From positions 3,424,501-3,488,500 of the forward strand of contig NZ_AP024484.1 in the NCBI RefSeq assembly GCF_017347605.1: DNA of 64,000 nt. The letters run 5' to 3'. A program made the translations under genes and the position numbers. The DNA is from Prevotella herbatica. GTDB taxonomy: Bacteria; Bacteroidota; Bacteroidia; Bacteroidales; Bacteroidaceae. Below, in pieces: positions 16,531-24,675 of the stretch (position 1 is the first letter of the stretch; each line of letters begins with the position of its first letter). The notes under the pieces were generated by a model, which ran no database searches, was not told the origin of the DNA, and saw only the letters and a list, made by a program, of their open reading frames with translations.

Positions 16531-18396
16531 TTAGAACGGGCATTCAGGCAGAGTAACTGGGCTGAAGTCAATCTCCTGAGAAGTGGCTTCATGCTTCGTC
16601 CAGTCAGCCGTATCCTCACTGATGGGACTATACGTCTTATCGAAGTTCTGATTGCAGCCAGCGTATCGCATTGTGTCCGTGGAATACTTCAGCGCAACGG
16701 TACCCGTCTTTCCGATCTCATTCCAACGGCATTTGATGCAGTTCCAGTACGTTACTTCCTTCAGCGGATCCTCATCCTTCTTACGGTCCAGCCAGAACAC
16801 GTAATCACTCTTGTTTCCGAAGTCACTACTACCGAAGATGTCGTTGATGGTGAGCTTGGTCTTGTCGTCAAACTTGCGGGGATGGTGCATCATGAACACG
16901 GGCACTTTGTACTGATGGGCGAACTGCACAATCTTCATCAGCAGCATCGTGTACTTCATCGTGTCCGTGATACCAGTCTGCTCAGGCAACTGAATCCAGT
17001 TGAATGGATCTATTATCAGCATGTCGCACAGTCCCTGATAATACTCCTGCTGCGCTATATGCAGGATGCCGTCGATGTCGTTGGTCACGTTGGCGTCAAT
17101 CTCACGGATGTACTCCCTACAGATGTCCTTTGCCCGCTGATAGGCTGGCTCAATCAGCTTGCCCTTGCTGAACTCCTTACCAGTCATCACGTTGATCATC
17201 TCCGAATAGTGACGGGCTGTAGGATATTTCTCAGGACTATAAACGAGGATGTGCGTGCCATAAAGATGCACCATGCTCATCATGATGAAGTTCATCATCG
17301 TTGACTTTCCACTGCCCGGAGCAGCAAAACCAAGATAAATCAGTCCGTCCTCAATCCTGAAGATGTTGTTCAGCTTCGCCACGTGCAGGTCCTTCGCCTT
17401 CGGAAGTCCGTTCTCGTAAAGGTCATCAAGCTGCGACTCCACGCTGTCGAGTTCCACAAGTCCCGCAACATTCATCTTCTTTGCGTGCTCAATGCACCAC
17501 ACCACGGCATCCCTGCCTTTCTCCATGAGCATCTGGTTGGCATCCTTGGCACAGTGCATGTTGTCCTCGCCCTTGTCATCCTTCCATCTGTAAGTCCAGT
17601 CAACGCTCTTCATCCGTGACTCCCCGAAGTAGGCAGCCACCTTGTTGCGTGCCTCAATACCTGGTTCGTCCGTATCTCCCGCATAGATAATCGTTGCCCC
17701 GCTGAAATAGTCCTTGTACTTATCGAAACATCGCAGGTCGCTCTGTGCACCATTTGGCAGACTCACCACCGCCTCATAGCCACATTCGGTGCAGGCTGCC
17801 GTGTCCATCATTCCCTCGGTGATGAGTATCTGCGAGGCACCTATGGCACTGTTGACATTATAAGGAATCTTCTCGCAGCCCTGTTCAAAGAAGAACTTCT
17901 TTTCAGTCTTTGAAGCCAGCTTAAACTGCACGTCAATGGTGTTGCTGCCGTCGATGAAGGGAAATCCTATATATTCTTCTTTCGTCGCTCCGTGCTCAAT
18001 CACCCTTGTCCGTATTCCAAGTTTATGCGCCGTGTCGGTACTGATGCATCTGTATTTGAGATACTCCATTGTCTTTATGCCGAAGTTGGGCATGAAATAA
18101 TCAGCCGTTGGCAGGTTGTATTTCTTCTTGGCATATCGCTTTTCCTGTCCTTCCTTCCATGTCTTGAAATGGCTTTCAAGTAGAAACACCGTTCCGCATC
18201 TGAAGCAGTGCCCCCAACCCGTATCAAGGTCAATACTCACGCAGTCGGAGTTTGGCTTGTTGCCCTCGTGGCTGCTGCATTCAGGACACTTGCATCTTAT
18301 CTTTCCGCTCGTCTTTGCGCTTGTTGAGCGTGAGATCTGTAAATCCTCCTTTGCTACAACCTTGTGACCGTAGCCGTCATCATACGTCTGTGCCAT
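16531..18396 (-). CDS. Phage-type primase-helicase (zinc finger, TOPRIM, RecA-like)
   Basis: 621 residues built like T7 gp4: zinc finger with Cys37, Cys40, Cys64 and Cys67; TOPRIM region with ITEGMMDTAA (about 190-200) and IIYAGDTDEPG; linker helix; RecA-like helicase with Walker A APGSGKST at 359-366, LIIDPFNW as Walker B and MMHHPRKF as the H3/H4 segment. It should unwind DNA at a fork and prime the lagging strand of a mobile replicon. Three bases after the DUF4373 gene, so translationally linked. Confidence 0.88.
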   Translation of the reverse strand: MAQTYDDGYGHKVVAKEDLQISRSTSAKTSGKIRCKCPECSSHEGNKPNSDCVSIDLDTGWGHCFRCGTVFLLESHFKTWKEGQEKRYAKKKYNLPTADYFMPNFGIKTMEYLKYRCISTDTAHKLGIRTRVIEHGATKEEYIGFPFIDGSNTIDVQFKLASKTEKKFFFEQGCEKIPYNVNSAIGASQILITEGMMDTAACTECGYEAVVSLPNGAQSDLRCFDKYKDYFSGATIIYAGDTDEPGIEARNKVAAYFGESRMKSVDWTYRWKDDKGEDNMHCAKDANQMLMEKGRDAVVWCIEHAKKMNVAGLVELDSVESQLDDLYENGLPKAKDLHVAKLNNIFRIEDGLIYLGFAAPGSGKSTMMNFIMMSMVHLYGTHILVYSPEKYPTARHYSEMINVMTGKEFSKGKLIEPAYQRAKDICREYIREIDANVTNDIDGILHIAQQEYYQGLCDMLIIDPFNWIQLPEQTGITDTMKYTMLLMKIVQFAHQYKVPVFMMHHPRKFDDKTKLTINDIFGSSDFGNKSDYVFWLDRKKDEDPLKEVTYWNCIKCRWNEIGKTGTVALKYSTDTMRYAGCNQNFDKTYSPISEDTADWTKHEATSQEIDFSPVTLPECPF

Positions 18397-18399
18397 GTG

Positions 18400-19473
18400 C
18401 TATTTGATGTTATGAATTCGGCGGTACTCGTCGTAATAGTCAGACCGTGCAGCCATTTCAGGGTCCATCCTGAAATCACCAACTGGAATGAATTCAAGTT
18501 TTATCCAGCTCCATATCGTGTTTGGATCAATCTGCCGTGGAGCATCAGGCGGTATAATCTGGTGGTGTGAATCATATCGTCTGCCATTCTCTTTGTAGTC
18601 GTAATAATCGTCCTCACAGCATTCCATAGCGGTCTTCCTAACCATTTCGTCGTATTTGTATTGCTTGTAGTATTCATCAAACGCCTCTCTTGTCTTGCGT
18701 CCCTGTTGGAGCAGATTACAGAAATACCATCTTGCATTTTCATCCGTGTCAAAGGTCTTACCCTTTGCCTTACACTGCATGCCGAACCATTCCATACAGG
18801 CATCAGCAACAGTCTTGTCGGTAAGGTCCAGAGCCGTGACACCCGAAATGGACTTCACCCAGTCGGCGTCAGCAAATGATTTTTTGATAGAATCAGAAGA
18901 AGAACCAACGTTTGCGTTTACGTCATCGCTTTTAATATTCGTAGTCGTAGACGAAGAATATTTTTTATCTTTATCTATATTTTCTTTATCTCTATTTCTA
19001 TCTTTATGTTCTATATAGTGGGAGTGCTGATTTTCAGTGAGTTGCGGAGTTATTTTTGCAACTTTTTTTGAAAATGTTGCAACTTTGTTGGAACTTTTTT
19101 GATTTTTCTTACAACTTTCATTGGCTTTCTTTGTGCTTTTCCACCCTCCAATACACTCCTTAATCTCTTCATCAGAAGGGTGTTCTGGCAAGCCAAGCGT
19201 AGTACGCAGATAAGGACTGTAAAAAATATCGGTGTCTTTTGGACTGCAAAACAATCCGTAGTTATTAATGATCTCTAGCAGGAACTTTTTATTCTTTCCC
19301 ATTGCTCTTGCAAGACTTGGGATGCTGATATAACTTCCCAGTCCGTTCCTGCGGTCAACGAGGTACTCAAAGATAAACATGATTGCTCCACGTCCTTCAA
19401 GTCGGTGATTGATGTCTAATTTTTGCATTTCCTCACTATTAAGGAAATTTGATGATAGCATATAGTATTTCAT
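18400..19473 (-). CDS. DUF4373/Lin1244-type replication organiser
   Basis: 357 residues. N-terminal 100 residues match the DUF4373 (Lin1244/Lin1753-like) domain seen in phage and ICE replication organisers: MKYYMLSSNFLNSEEMQKL, GAIMFIFEYLVD, SIPSLARAMGKNKKFL (winged helix). The middle (about 130-200) is low-complexity Lys/Asn/Ser, rich in AT; the C-terminal part (ENARWYFCNLLQQGRKTREAF) is probably helical and may contact the helicase, as DnaD-like loaders do. Directly upstream of the primase-helicase on the same strand. Loader role is inference from context. Confidence 0.8.
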   Translation of the reverse strand: MKYYMLSSNFLNSEEMQKLDINHRLEGRGAIMFIFEYLVDRRNGLGSYISIPSLARAMGKNKKFLLEIINNYGLFCSPKDTDIFYSPYLRTTLGLPEHPSDEEIKECIGGWKSTKKANESCKKNQKSSNKVATFSKKVAKITPQLTENQHSHYIEHKDRNRDKENIDKDKKYSSSTTTNIKSDDVNANVGSSSDSIKKSFADADWVKSISGVTALDLTDKTVADACMEWFGMQCKAKGKTFDTDENARWYFCNLLQQGRKTREAFDEYYKQYKYDEMVRKTAMECCEDDYYDYKENGRRYDSHHQIIPPDAPRQIDPNTIWSWIKLEFIPVGDFRMDPEMAARSDYYDEYRRIHNIK

Positions 19474-19482
19474 GATTATTTG

Positions 19483-19935
19483 TTAATGTTTAGCTGGATA
19501 ATTTTCTATTCTCATTCTTCTGTTCTTTTCATCACGTTTAATAGAAACGTGAATCCAGAAGATACCACATCTGTTGTATTCAAAAAGTAGTTGATCGTAA
19601 ACGCAGTGAGCAACAATAAAGTCAAAATATTTACGAGCCAGATCTTTATCACAGCACCTGATGTCGGCAGCTTCACCAAACTGATGTTGGGAGTTACCAA
19701 CTCCTCCTACACGCTGATTGAGCAAAGGGCAGCGGAAACCGCTATTGATTCTTATTACGCCGAAATGTTGACGCATAGGTTCTAGGATTTTTTCACACAG
19801 ATACTTTAAGTTTTCAATCTCTGTTTCGCTAGGCATGTTGTCAATATGATGATTGATAGCAGTCTCAGAATAAATCATTTCATTAAGGGAGAAGTGCGAA
19901 GAAAGCATCTTCTTTTGAGTTTTTTTTAAAATCAT
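19483..19935 (-). CDS. M15-family peptidase
   Basis: 150 residues. Zinc ligands fit peptidase M15A: His84 and Asp91 in SQHQFGEAADI and His129 in WIHVS, with SGFRCPLLNQ before them. These enzymes cut D-Ala-linked bonds in peptidoglycan; in phage and integrative elements they serve as endolysins or transfer-linked wall hydrolases. No signal peptide, so export would need a holin or it acts after lysis. Met10 is an alternative start. Nine bases upstream of the DUF4373 gene. Confidence 0.85.
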   Translation of the reverse strand: MILKKTQKKMLSSHFSLNEMIYSETAINHHIDNMPSETEIENLKYLCEKILEPMRQHFGVIRINSGFRCPLLNQRVGGVGNSQHQFGEAADIRCCDKDLARKYFDFIVAHCVYDQLLFEYNRCGIFWIHVSIKRDEKNRRMRIENYPAKH

Positions 19936-20067
19936 AATCGTTAAAAAAAAAGGACAAAGCTACCGCTAGAGTGATTGTTCATCATCCTTTAAATAGTGGC
20001 TAATAACTAAGTCGTTGTTATATGTTTATTGGTTGCTTTTTATGTAATCATATTAAGATTTACATTA

Positions 20068-20097
20068 TTTGCCCCTGCTTGTTGAAGCAGGGGCAAA
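20068..20097. terminator. Perfect hairpin upstream of M15 gene
   Basis: Perfect 13-bp inverted repeat (TTTGCCCCTGCTT and complement) with a GTTG loop, between the RteC-like gene and the M15 gene. GC-rich core and no T-run; may limit read-through from the RteC-like gene. Confidence 0.55.
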
Positions 20098-20239
20098 CAT
20101 AATCTAATGTAAGTTATTTTTCTAATCATAATCATACAGTTTTAATAGCTTGATTGCTTATACAAATTTACGAAATGTGCAAGCGTTTTTGGGTGTTTTG
20201 TCGAAAACTTGCAAAAAACTAGTATGTTTTTGAAATTGT

Positions 20240-20500
20240 TTAACAATCGAAACACTTTTTAAAAGATTTGTACAAGATACTTGTAGACTCTTTCTTTTTT
20301 CTTTTTCTCATGTGTGCCATGCTGTCATAGGGATTATGAGGTAGTTTTTCACCTAATAAATCAAATATCAGACTACATGTTTCCTTGAAATTAAGCATGT
20401 GAAGATTCTCGCCTTCAATTAGTTTGTTTGCATAAAGTGCATAGCATATTTCAATAAGTTCAGACTTAGTTCCGTTCCAATAATATTTTTGGTTATTCAT
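20240..20500 (-). CDS. RteC-like C-terminal-domain protein
   Basis: 86 residues. The stretch YYWNGTKSELIEICYALYANKLI resembles the WTGSKSDLIELIYAL segment of RteC, the regulator of excision of CTnDOT-type conjugative transposons, and the downstream Arg/Lys helix (MRKRKKKESTSILYKSFKKCF) matches its end. Only the C-terminal domain is present, compared with about 220 residues or more in full RteC. It may be a domain-sized relative used as a DNA-binding regulator. It is preceded by a strong promoter and a structured leader of about 245 bases. Confidence 0.6.
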   Translation of the reverse strand: MNNQKYYWNGTKSELIEICYALYANKLIEGENLHMLNFKETCSLIFDLLGEKLPHNPYDSMAHMRKRKKKESTSILYKSFKKCFDC

Positions 20501-20524
20501 TATGATAAATCATTTTTTTGTTGT

Positions 20525-20746
20525 TAATAATGTTGTTAGTTTACCAAAGCAAAACGGGTATCAGTCTTGTGTTCATGTTAAGGGACATGAATATAGTAAT
20601 TCATGGACTCACCCCGTCTAATCACATAGTGTTCTGACACGGCATTTATTTTTGGTATGAGATCGCATACATCGCCACATCAAACATATTGAGTCGTTCA
20701 GACATGAGGCAGGCATACCGATTCCCATACAGAATTTGTTCTTCTG
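20525..20746 (-). ncRNA. Structured leader or small RNA before the RteC-like gene
   Basis: Predicted transcribed leader. Hairpins on the minus strand: GTATG-CGATCT-CATAC, GTGT-CAGA-ACAC, TTCATG-TCCCTTAA-CATGAA, and a 5-bp pairing ACGGG/CCCGT that encloses the last one. A 36-codon frame (MGIGMPASCLNDSIC...) is present near the 5' end. The density of hairpins and the long leader suggest attenuation or a stand-alone small RNA. No Rfam family recognised. Confidence 0.35.
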
Positions 20747-20751
20747 TATCA

Positions 20752-20782
20752 CAAAGGTATAAAAATATATTTTAACAACAAA
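20752..20782 (-). promoter_or_regulatory. Promoter of the RteC-like gene
   Basis: Minus-strand TTTG (20779-20782), 19-base spacer, TACCTTTG (20752-20759): a full match to the Bacteroidetes consensus. Transcription would start near 20746, about 245 bases before the ORF. Confidence 0.75.
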
Positions 20783-20997
20783 ATATTAAACAATATATAT
20801 ATAATAAAAATCCATATTTTCCTATCTTACAGTTAGGCATAAATATAATAAACAGATAATGTGTATGATAATAAGACACTTTCAGTAACTTTATTATTTT
20901 TGTTTGCTCATTAGCGAAAATATAATACATACCATATAGCTACTATATGGGATATTGTTTTCGTTTGCTTGATTGTTTTTCCTTATATCGTAATATA

Positions 20998-21052
20998 AAC
21001 GGCCTATGCTCCCGCAGATCTCGCAGATTTACGCAGACAAAAGACTGTTTGG
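20998..21052. repeat. CTGCG/CGCAGAT repeat tract 6
   Basis: GGCCTATGCTCCCGCAGATC, TCGCAGATTTACGCAGAC and AAAAGACTGTTTGG; inverted counterpart of the right flank of element A. It abuts element B. Confidence 0.7.
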
Positions 21053-21075
21053 TTAAATGAGACGAACAACAATAA

Positions 21076-21428
21076 CGGCCGTTCTCGCGTTTCTCGCGGA
21101 AAATAAATGCAGAAACTAAAGAAATTCGCTTGAGTTTATTGCTCACATAGTTTCGGAAAAACTTGCATGAAACCGCACCTAAAGGTACCAGGAAAAGCTA
21201 GCAAGAAATTCCCTTGAGAAATTCCACTCACGCAACTTTCTTGTATCTTTTTCGTGGCATCTTTAGATGCGGTTTCCTAATAATTAACAAAATAACGTGA
21301 GCAATAATGGGCCGTTTTTTTTATAAAGAATTTCGGCTGCGTTCGGCATAGCTCAAGCTAGCTTGGCTTTGCTCTTACTGGCACGAAATTTCCTTAGTTT
21401 CAGAATTTTATTTCCGTGAGAACGGCCG
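21076..21428. repeat. Palindromic element B, 353 bp
   Basis: Second copy of the element-A family: both ends read CGGCCGTTCTC, and terminal arms pair over about 45 bp with one gap. The centre shares ATTCCACTCACGCA, CTTTCTTGTATC and CGTGGCATCTTTAGATGCGG with A, and the right arm shares CGGCATAGCTCAAGCTAGCT. Its left half carries an inverted copy of the central block (CATGAAACCGCACCTAAAGG), so inverted repeats are nested. Non-coding. Confidence 0.8.
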
Positions 21429-21446
21429 TTTATGTTGTTTGCAGTT

Positions 21447-21484
21447 TGTCTGCGTGAATCTGCGAGATCTGCGGGAGATAATGC
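21447..21484. repeat. CTGCG/CGCAGAT repeat tract 7
   Basis: TTTGTCTGCGTGAATCTGCG followed by AGATCTGCGGGAGATAATG, directly right of element B. The rest of the gap up to 21896 shows only a weak GCGGT stem at 21859-21873 and no gene. Confidence 0.65.
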
Positions 21485-21896
21485 CGTTCACATATACAAA
21501 GAACGAGCAATAAACAAAAAGGAAAAATAAGCAATCCGCGGACTCTTTAAAAAAAGAGCCCCCACACTCGCGTGTGAAGGCACTTAAATACATCCCCACT
21601 GGGATATACTCTTCTTAGCCTAAGTAGACTTCGAAGAAAATGAATAGAACTAACTATCCATTAATTATTTATAGTGATAATTATTTAGACGTCCTTCGAT
21701 TCTCACGAACCTACTCTTCACATGAACGAGTCACAAGGGACATCGTAGAATTGAGTTATATCTTTTTCTTTTATCATACAGTTACAAATGCCTAACACGA
21801 TGGAAGTATTCTTATAGACAGGAAGATGATCGGATTGTGACATTGTAAGTATGTTTCGACCGCTAAAGGCGGTATTTTTAAAAATAGATAAAGTGA

Positions 21897-23747
21897 TTAA
21901 TAAGCTAGAACAGCCCGAACATAGTAGTTACTACCCGTCTTACCGCTGACGTACACGTTCACATAGTTACTGCCGACGAGCACGATCACGGCGGCGCGGT
22001 TATCATCAATCTCTGACGCGGACCAAAAGTAATAAGCTCCGCTACCAGGTACTATTGTATTGCCACCTGCTGCTGTTAATTTTGCATTCAAATCACTGAA
22101 GTAATTATAAGTCAGACTTTGTGTTACATATGCAACTAAGCTTGTAGTACTTGTGTGCATAGTTTTTAATGTTGTCTTATCTGATACGGTCCATGTACCA
22201 AGATTTTCCATAAAATCCCACCATTCACCAGCACTTGGAAGATACCATCCGCTATTGGTGAAAGATTTAGTAGTTCCATCACTATAGTTCTTACAATAGT
22301 ACCATGCATAGTTAGTGTTTGTACCTACATAACTACTATTTGCACTTAATGCATCATAACCACTGCTTACATCATCAAAACTTGTCTTCAATGTTGTTGC
22401 ATAAAGATGACCAGTACTGCTATGATCAGTATAAGGAGAATTATAAGCATTTGCCCAATAACAATAGTTACCGCTATTTGCATTTTTAAGAGCAAGAACT
22501 CTTCCATGACGGCAACCGGCATTGTATTGAGCCAGAGTAACCTCACTAGAGAAGATGATACCAACCGTCTGACCTGATATGAATGTAGTTCCATTAGTAC
22601 CGTCAGCATAAAGATAGTTACCTATAGGAGCATCACCCATATACATATTACTTCTGGTGCTTGGTGCCGTTGCTGTATAGGTTACCCTTGCATCTCCATT
22701 GCCACCACTTGCACCAAGATTTATAGTGCAATTATAGTTCAAGTTACGATAGACGTTAAAATTTTTTAAATCGGTCGCAGGTGTGGCGGTATTCGTCATT
22801 CCACCAAGATAGATTCGATAAGTGGAAGTCCAGCCAGTGCCCTTAGCGTTAACAAGAAGATAACTCGCTGAAGTGGGAGCATTACTGCTGTTTCTGGACT
22901 TCTCGTCTGTGACACTGTTGCTGCTACCACACAGGTTCTCATATATATAATAGGTCTTTGACAGATCTGTAGTCTGGGTCAGACCTGTTACAGCAGCAAA
23001 GTCGTTGTAGCTACCTGTTCCCGCAGGAGGAGGGGAAACTGGAACATGGCTGTCTGTGATATAACTACTAAGAGGAACATGGCAGAGCTGATAGCCCGTG
23101 ATTGTTACGCCGGTTGCTGGCTTTATCGTGAAGCTAAACTTACCGCACTGATGATAAAGCGGGATGGTAAACTGATTAGTGCCAGAATCTATCGTCGGTA
23201 CATCAATATGACCTATCATCATTGCACCCGTACTACCAGCTGTACTGCCGTTGTTCTCTAAATCGGCAGGGCTGCCTATCGTGGTGTACATGGCATTCAG
23301 CTTATCTATGGTATTCACACCAGCAAAGTAACCCTCAGGACCAATATTGGCAATAGCATAGATGGTGCATCCTGTAGCAGAACGCGCGGTTACCGAAATA
23401 TCAACGGGAGCAGGAGAAACAGGTGAGACATACTTGCTGCCGATAAGAGACCCTCCGGCATCAAAAACCAGTATTGTGATATCGCTCACGGTATTCTCAT
23501 TGTCTGCAGTTATCGAGCGTGTCTGAGCCCCATCGTTGATATTGAAAGTAAGACGCACGATGGTACTGTCTGAGGAGCCATTAGGAAAGGGTCCAACGGA
23601 GTCATCGGTGGCACAGGAACTTAAACCCAATGCCATCAAAAGTAACATCAATGAGCCAAATGAGGCTAGTGAAGTATAGATGTTTCGTATGTATCGTGTA
23701 TAGTGTTTCATCCTTGTAATCATATTCTTATCATCAGTTCTTTTCAT
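21897..23747 (-). CDS. Fimbrial tip-type lipoprotein with lectin-like C-terminus
   Basis: 616 residues, last gene of the first fimbrial operon. Lipobox LGLSSC, an Mfa/DUF4906-type N-terminal region (RLTFNINDGAQTR with a possible arginine protease site, SDITILVFDAGGSLIG), then a C-terminal domain of the FISUMP/DUF1566 kind: GRVLAL, WYLPSAGEWW, YYFWSASE, YYVRAVLAY. Those repeats of Trp/Ser/Ala resemble C-type-lectin-like folds, which suits an adhesive tip. Its ATG at 23747 overlaps the stop of the anchor gene as TGATG, indicating coupled translation; the frame extends 12 codons further upstream but inside the anchor gene. Confidence 0.75.
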   Translation of the reverse strand: MKRTDDKNMITRMKHYTRYIRNIYTSLASFGSLMLLLMALGLSSCATDDSVGPFPNGSSDSTIVRLTFNINDGAQTRSITADNENTVSDITILVFDAGGSLIGSKYVSPVSPAPVDISVTARSATGCTIYAIANIGPEGYFAGVNTIDKLNAMYTTIGSPADLENNGSTAGSTGAMMIGHIDVPTIDSGTNQFTIPLYHQCGKFSFTIKPATGVTITGYQLCHVPLSSYITDSHVPVSPPPAGTGSYNDFAAVTGLTQTTDLSKTYYIYENLCGSSNSVTDEKSRNSSNAPTSASYLLVNAKGTGWTSTYRIYLGGMTNTATPATDLKNFNVYRNLNYNCTINLGASGGNGDARVTYTATAPSTRSNMYMGDAPIGNYLYADGTNGTTFISGQTVGIIFSSEVTLAQYNAGCRHGRVLALKNANSGNYCYWANAYNSPYTDHSSTGHLYATTLKTSFDDVSSGYDALSANSSYVGTNTNYAWYYCKNYSDGTTKSFTNSGWYLPSAGEWWDFMENLGTWTVSDKTTLKTMHTSTTSLVAYVTQSLTYNYFSDLNAKLTAAGGNTIVPGSGAYYFWSASEIDDNRAAVIVLVGSNYVNVYVSGKTGSNYYVRAVLAY

Positions 23748-24634
23748 CAATAGAAAATAGTGCTTCCATTTACATCGCTCCATGGGATGACATTCAGATT
23801 AACACCCATTTTGCCTACGTCAACAACTATTACCTTATCATCCTCTGGCTGAAGAGAGATAAGACTGCCGTCAGAATCGGAATTACTTGTAAAGATAGGG
23901 TAACCGTCTTTATAGAGGCTGAACGTGACGTGCTCGCCATCAGCTGTGGGCATGGCGTTGATGATATCGGTTGAGAAAGTGCCATTGCTGTCGAAACTCC
24001 CGTGAGGCTCATACTCAATACTGTCGCCCTTGATACTGCCGTCAAAGGCAAGGGCATCACGGAACCCTCTCAACTTAACGGTGTATTTGCCGTCTCCAAG
24101 TTGGGTCAGCAGATGCTTGATAACGATGTGTATACGCACGTTTTTGTTCATCATCGTTAGGGTGGCTGTAGTGGAGTCAGTCAGTGACTCTCCTGGAGTG
24201 TAGCTGAAATTGCCGTAGCACAGATAGTTCACGGGAGTGGTCTCTGCAATGCTGGCAGAAGAACGGGACTCTGAAGGATACTTCAGACTGGCGCAGACAC
24301 TACTGATGTCCTCTCCCACTGAAGGGATGACCAGCGAAACGCTGTCTACCGTACCTGCTCCCACAGCGACAAGCTGCATAGGCTGGCTGTTGTCGAAGCA
24401 GATATAGTAGCGGCCATTGCTTTCAGGAGTAACCTCCTGAACAAAACGACCCGAGAGAAACATATAGGTATGCACCGTTCCCGCGACGGAATCAGGCAGA
24501 AGCGCTCCCGTCTTTGTCACAAGGCGCACGCCGACACTATACTGCACACGACTACTATCGTCGTCGTTTATGCAGCCGGTCAGTAACATCAGCAGTGACA
24601 GTATCGGGATTATCATTATTTGCCTTTTCTTCAT
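23747..24634 (-). CDS. FimB/Mfa2-family fimbrial anchor lipoprotein
   Basis: 295 residues with lipobox LLTGC at about residue 21 and the two-domain FimB/Mfa2 plan: N-terminal VGVRLVTKTG...VHTYMFLSGRFVQEV, C-terminal ending VDVGKMGVNLNVIPWSD, the strand and W that recur in this family. Anchors type V fimbriae in the outer membrane and limits their length in Porphyromonas. Between the shaft gene (41-bp gap) and the tip gene (1-base overlap). Confidence 0.8.
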   Translation of the reverse strand: MKKRQIMIIPILSLLMLLTGCINDDDSSRVQYSVGVRLVTKTGALLPDSVAGTVHTYMFLSGRFVQEVTPESNGRYYICFDNSQPMQLVAVGAGTVDSVSLVIPSVGEDISSVCASLKYPSESRSSASIAETTPVNYLCYGNFSYTPGESLTDSTTATLTMMNKNVRIHIVIKHLLTQLGDGKYTVKLRGFRDALAFDGSIKGDSIEYEPHGSFDSNGTFSTDIINAMPTADGEHVTFSLYKDGYPIFTSNSDSDGSLISLQPEDDKVIVVDVGKMGVNLNVIPWSDVNGSTIFY

Positions 24635-24675
24635 CGCGTTACGTGAATTTCGTTGTTATTCTTTTTTCTTTCGTA

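Noticed and set aside
21859-21873. Terminator candidate after the first fimbrial operon
   Set aside because: Five-bp stem and no T-run on the minus strand; too weak to call.
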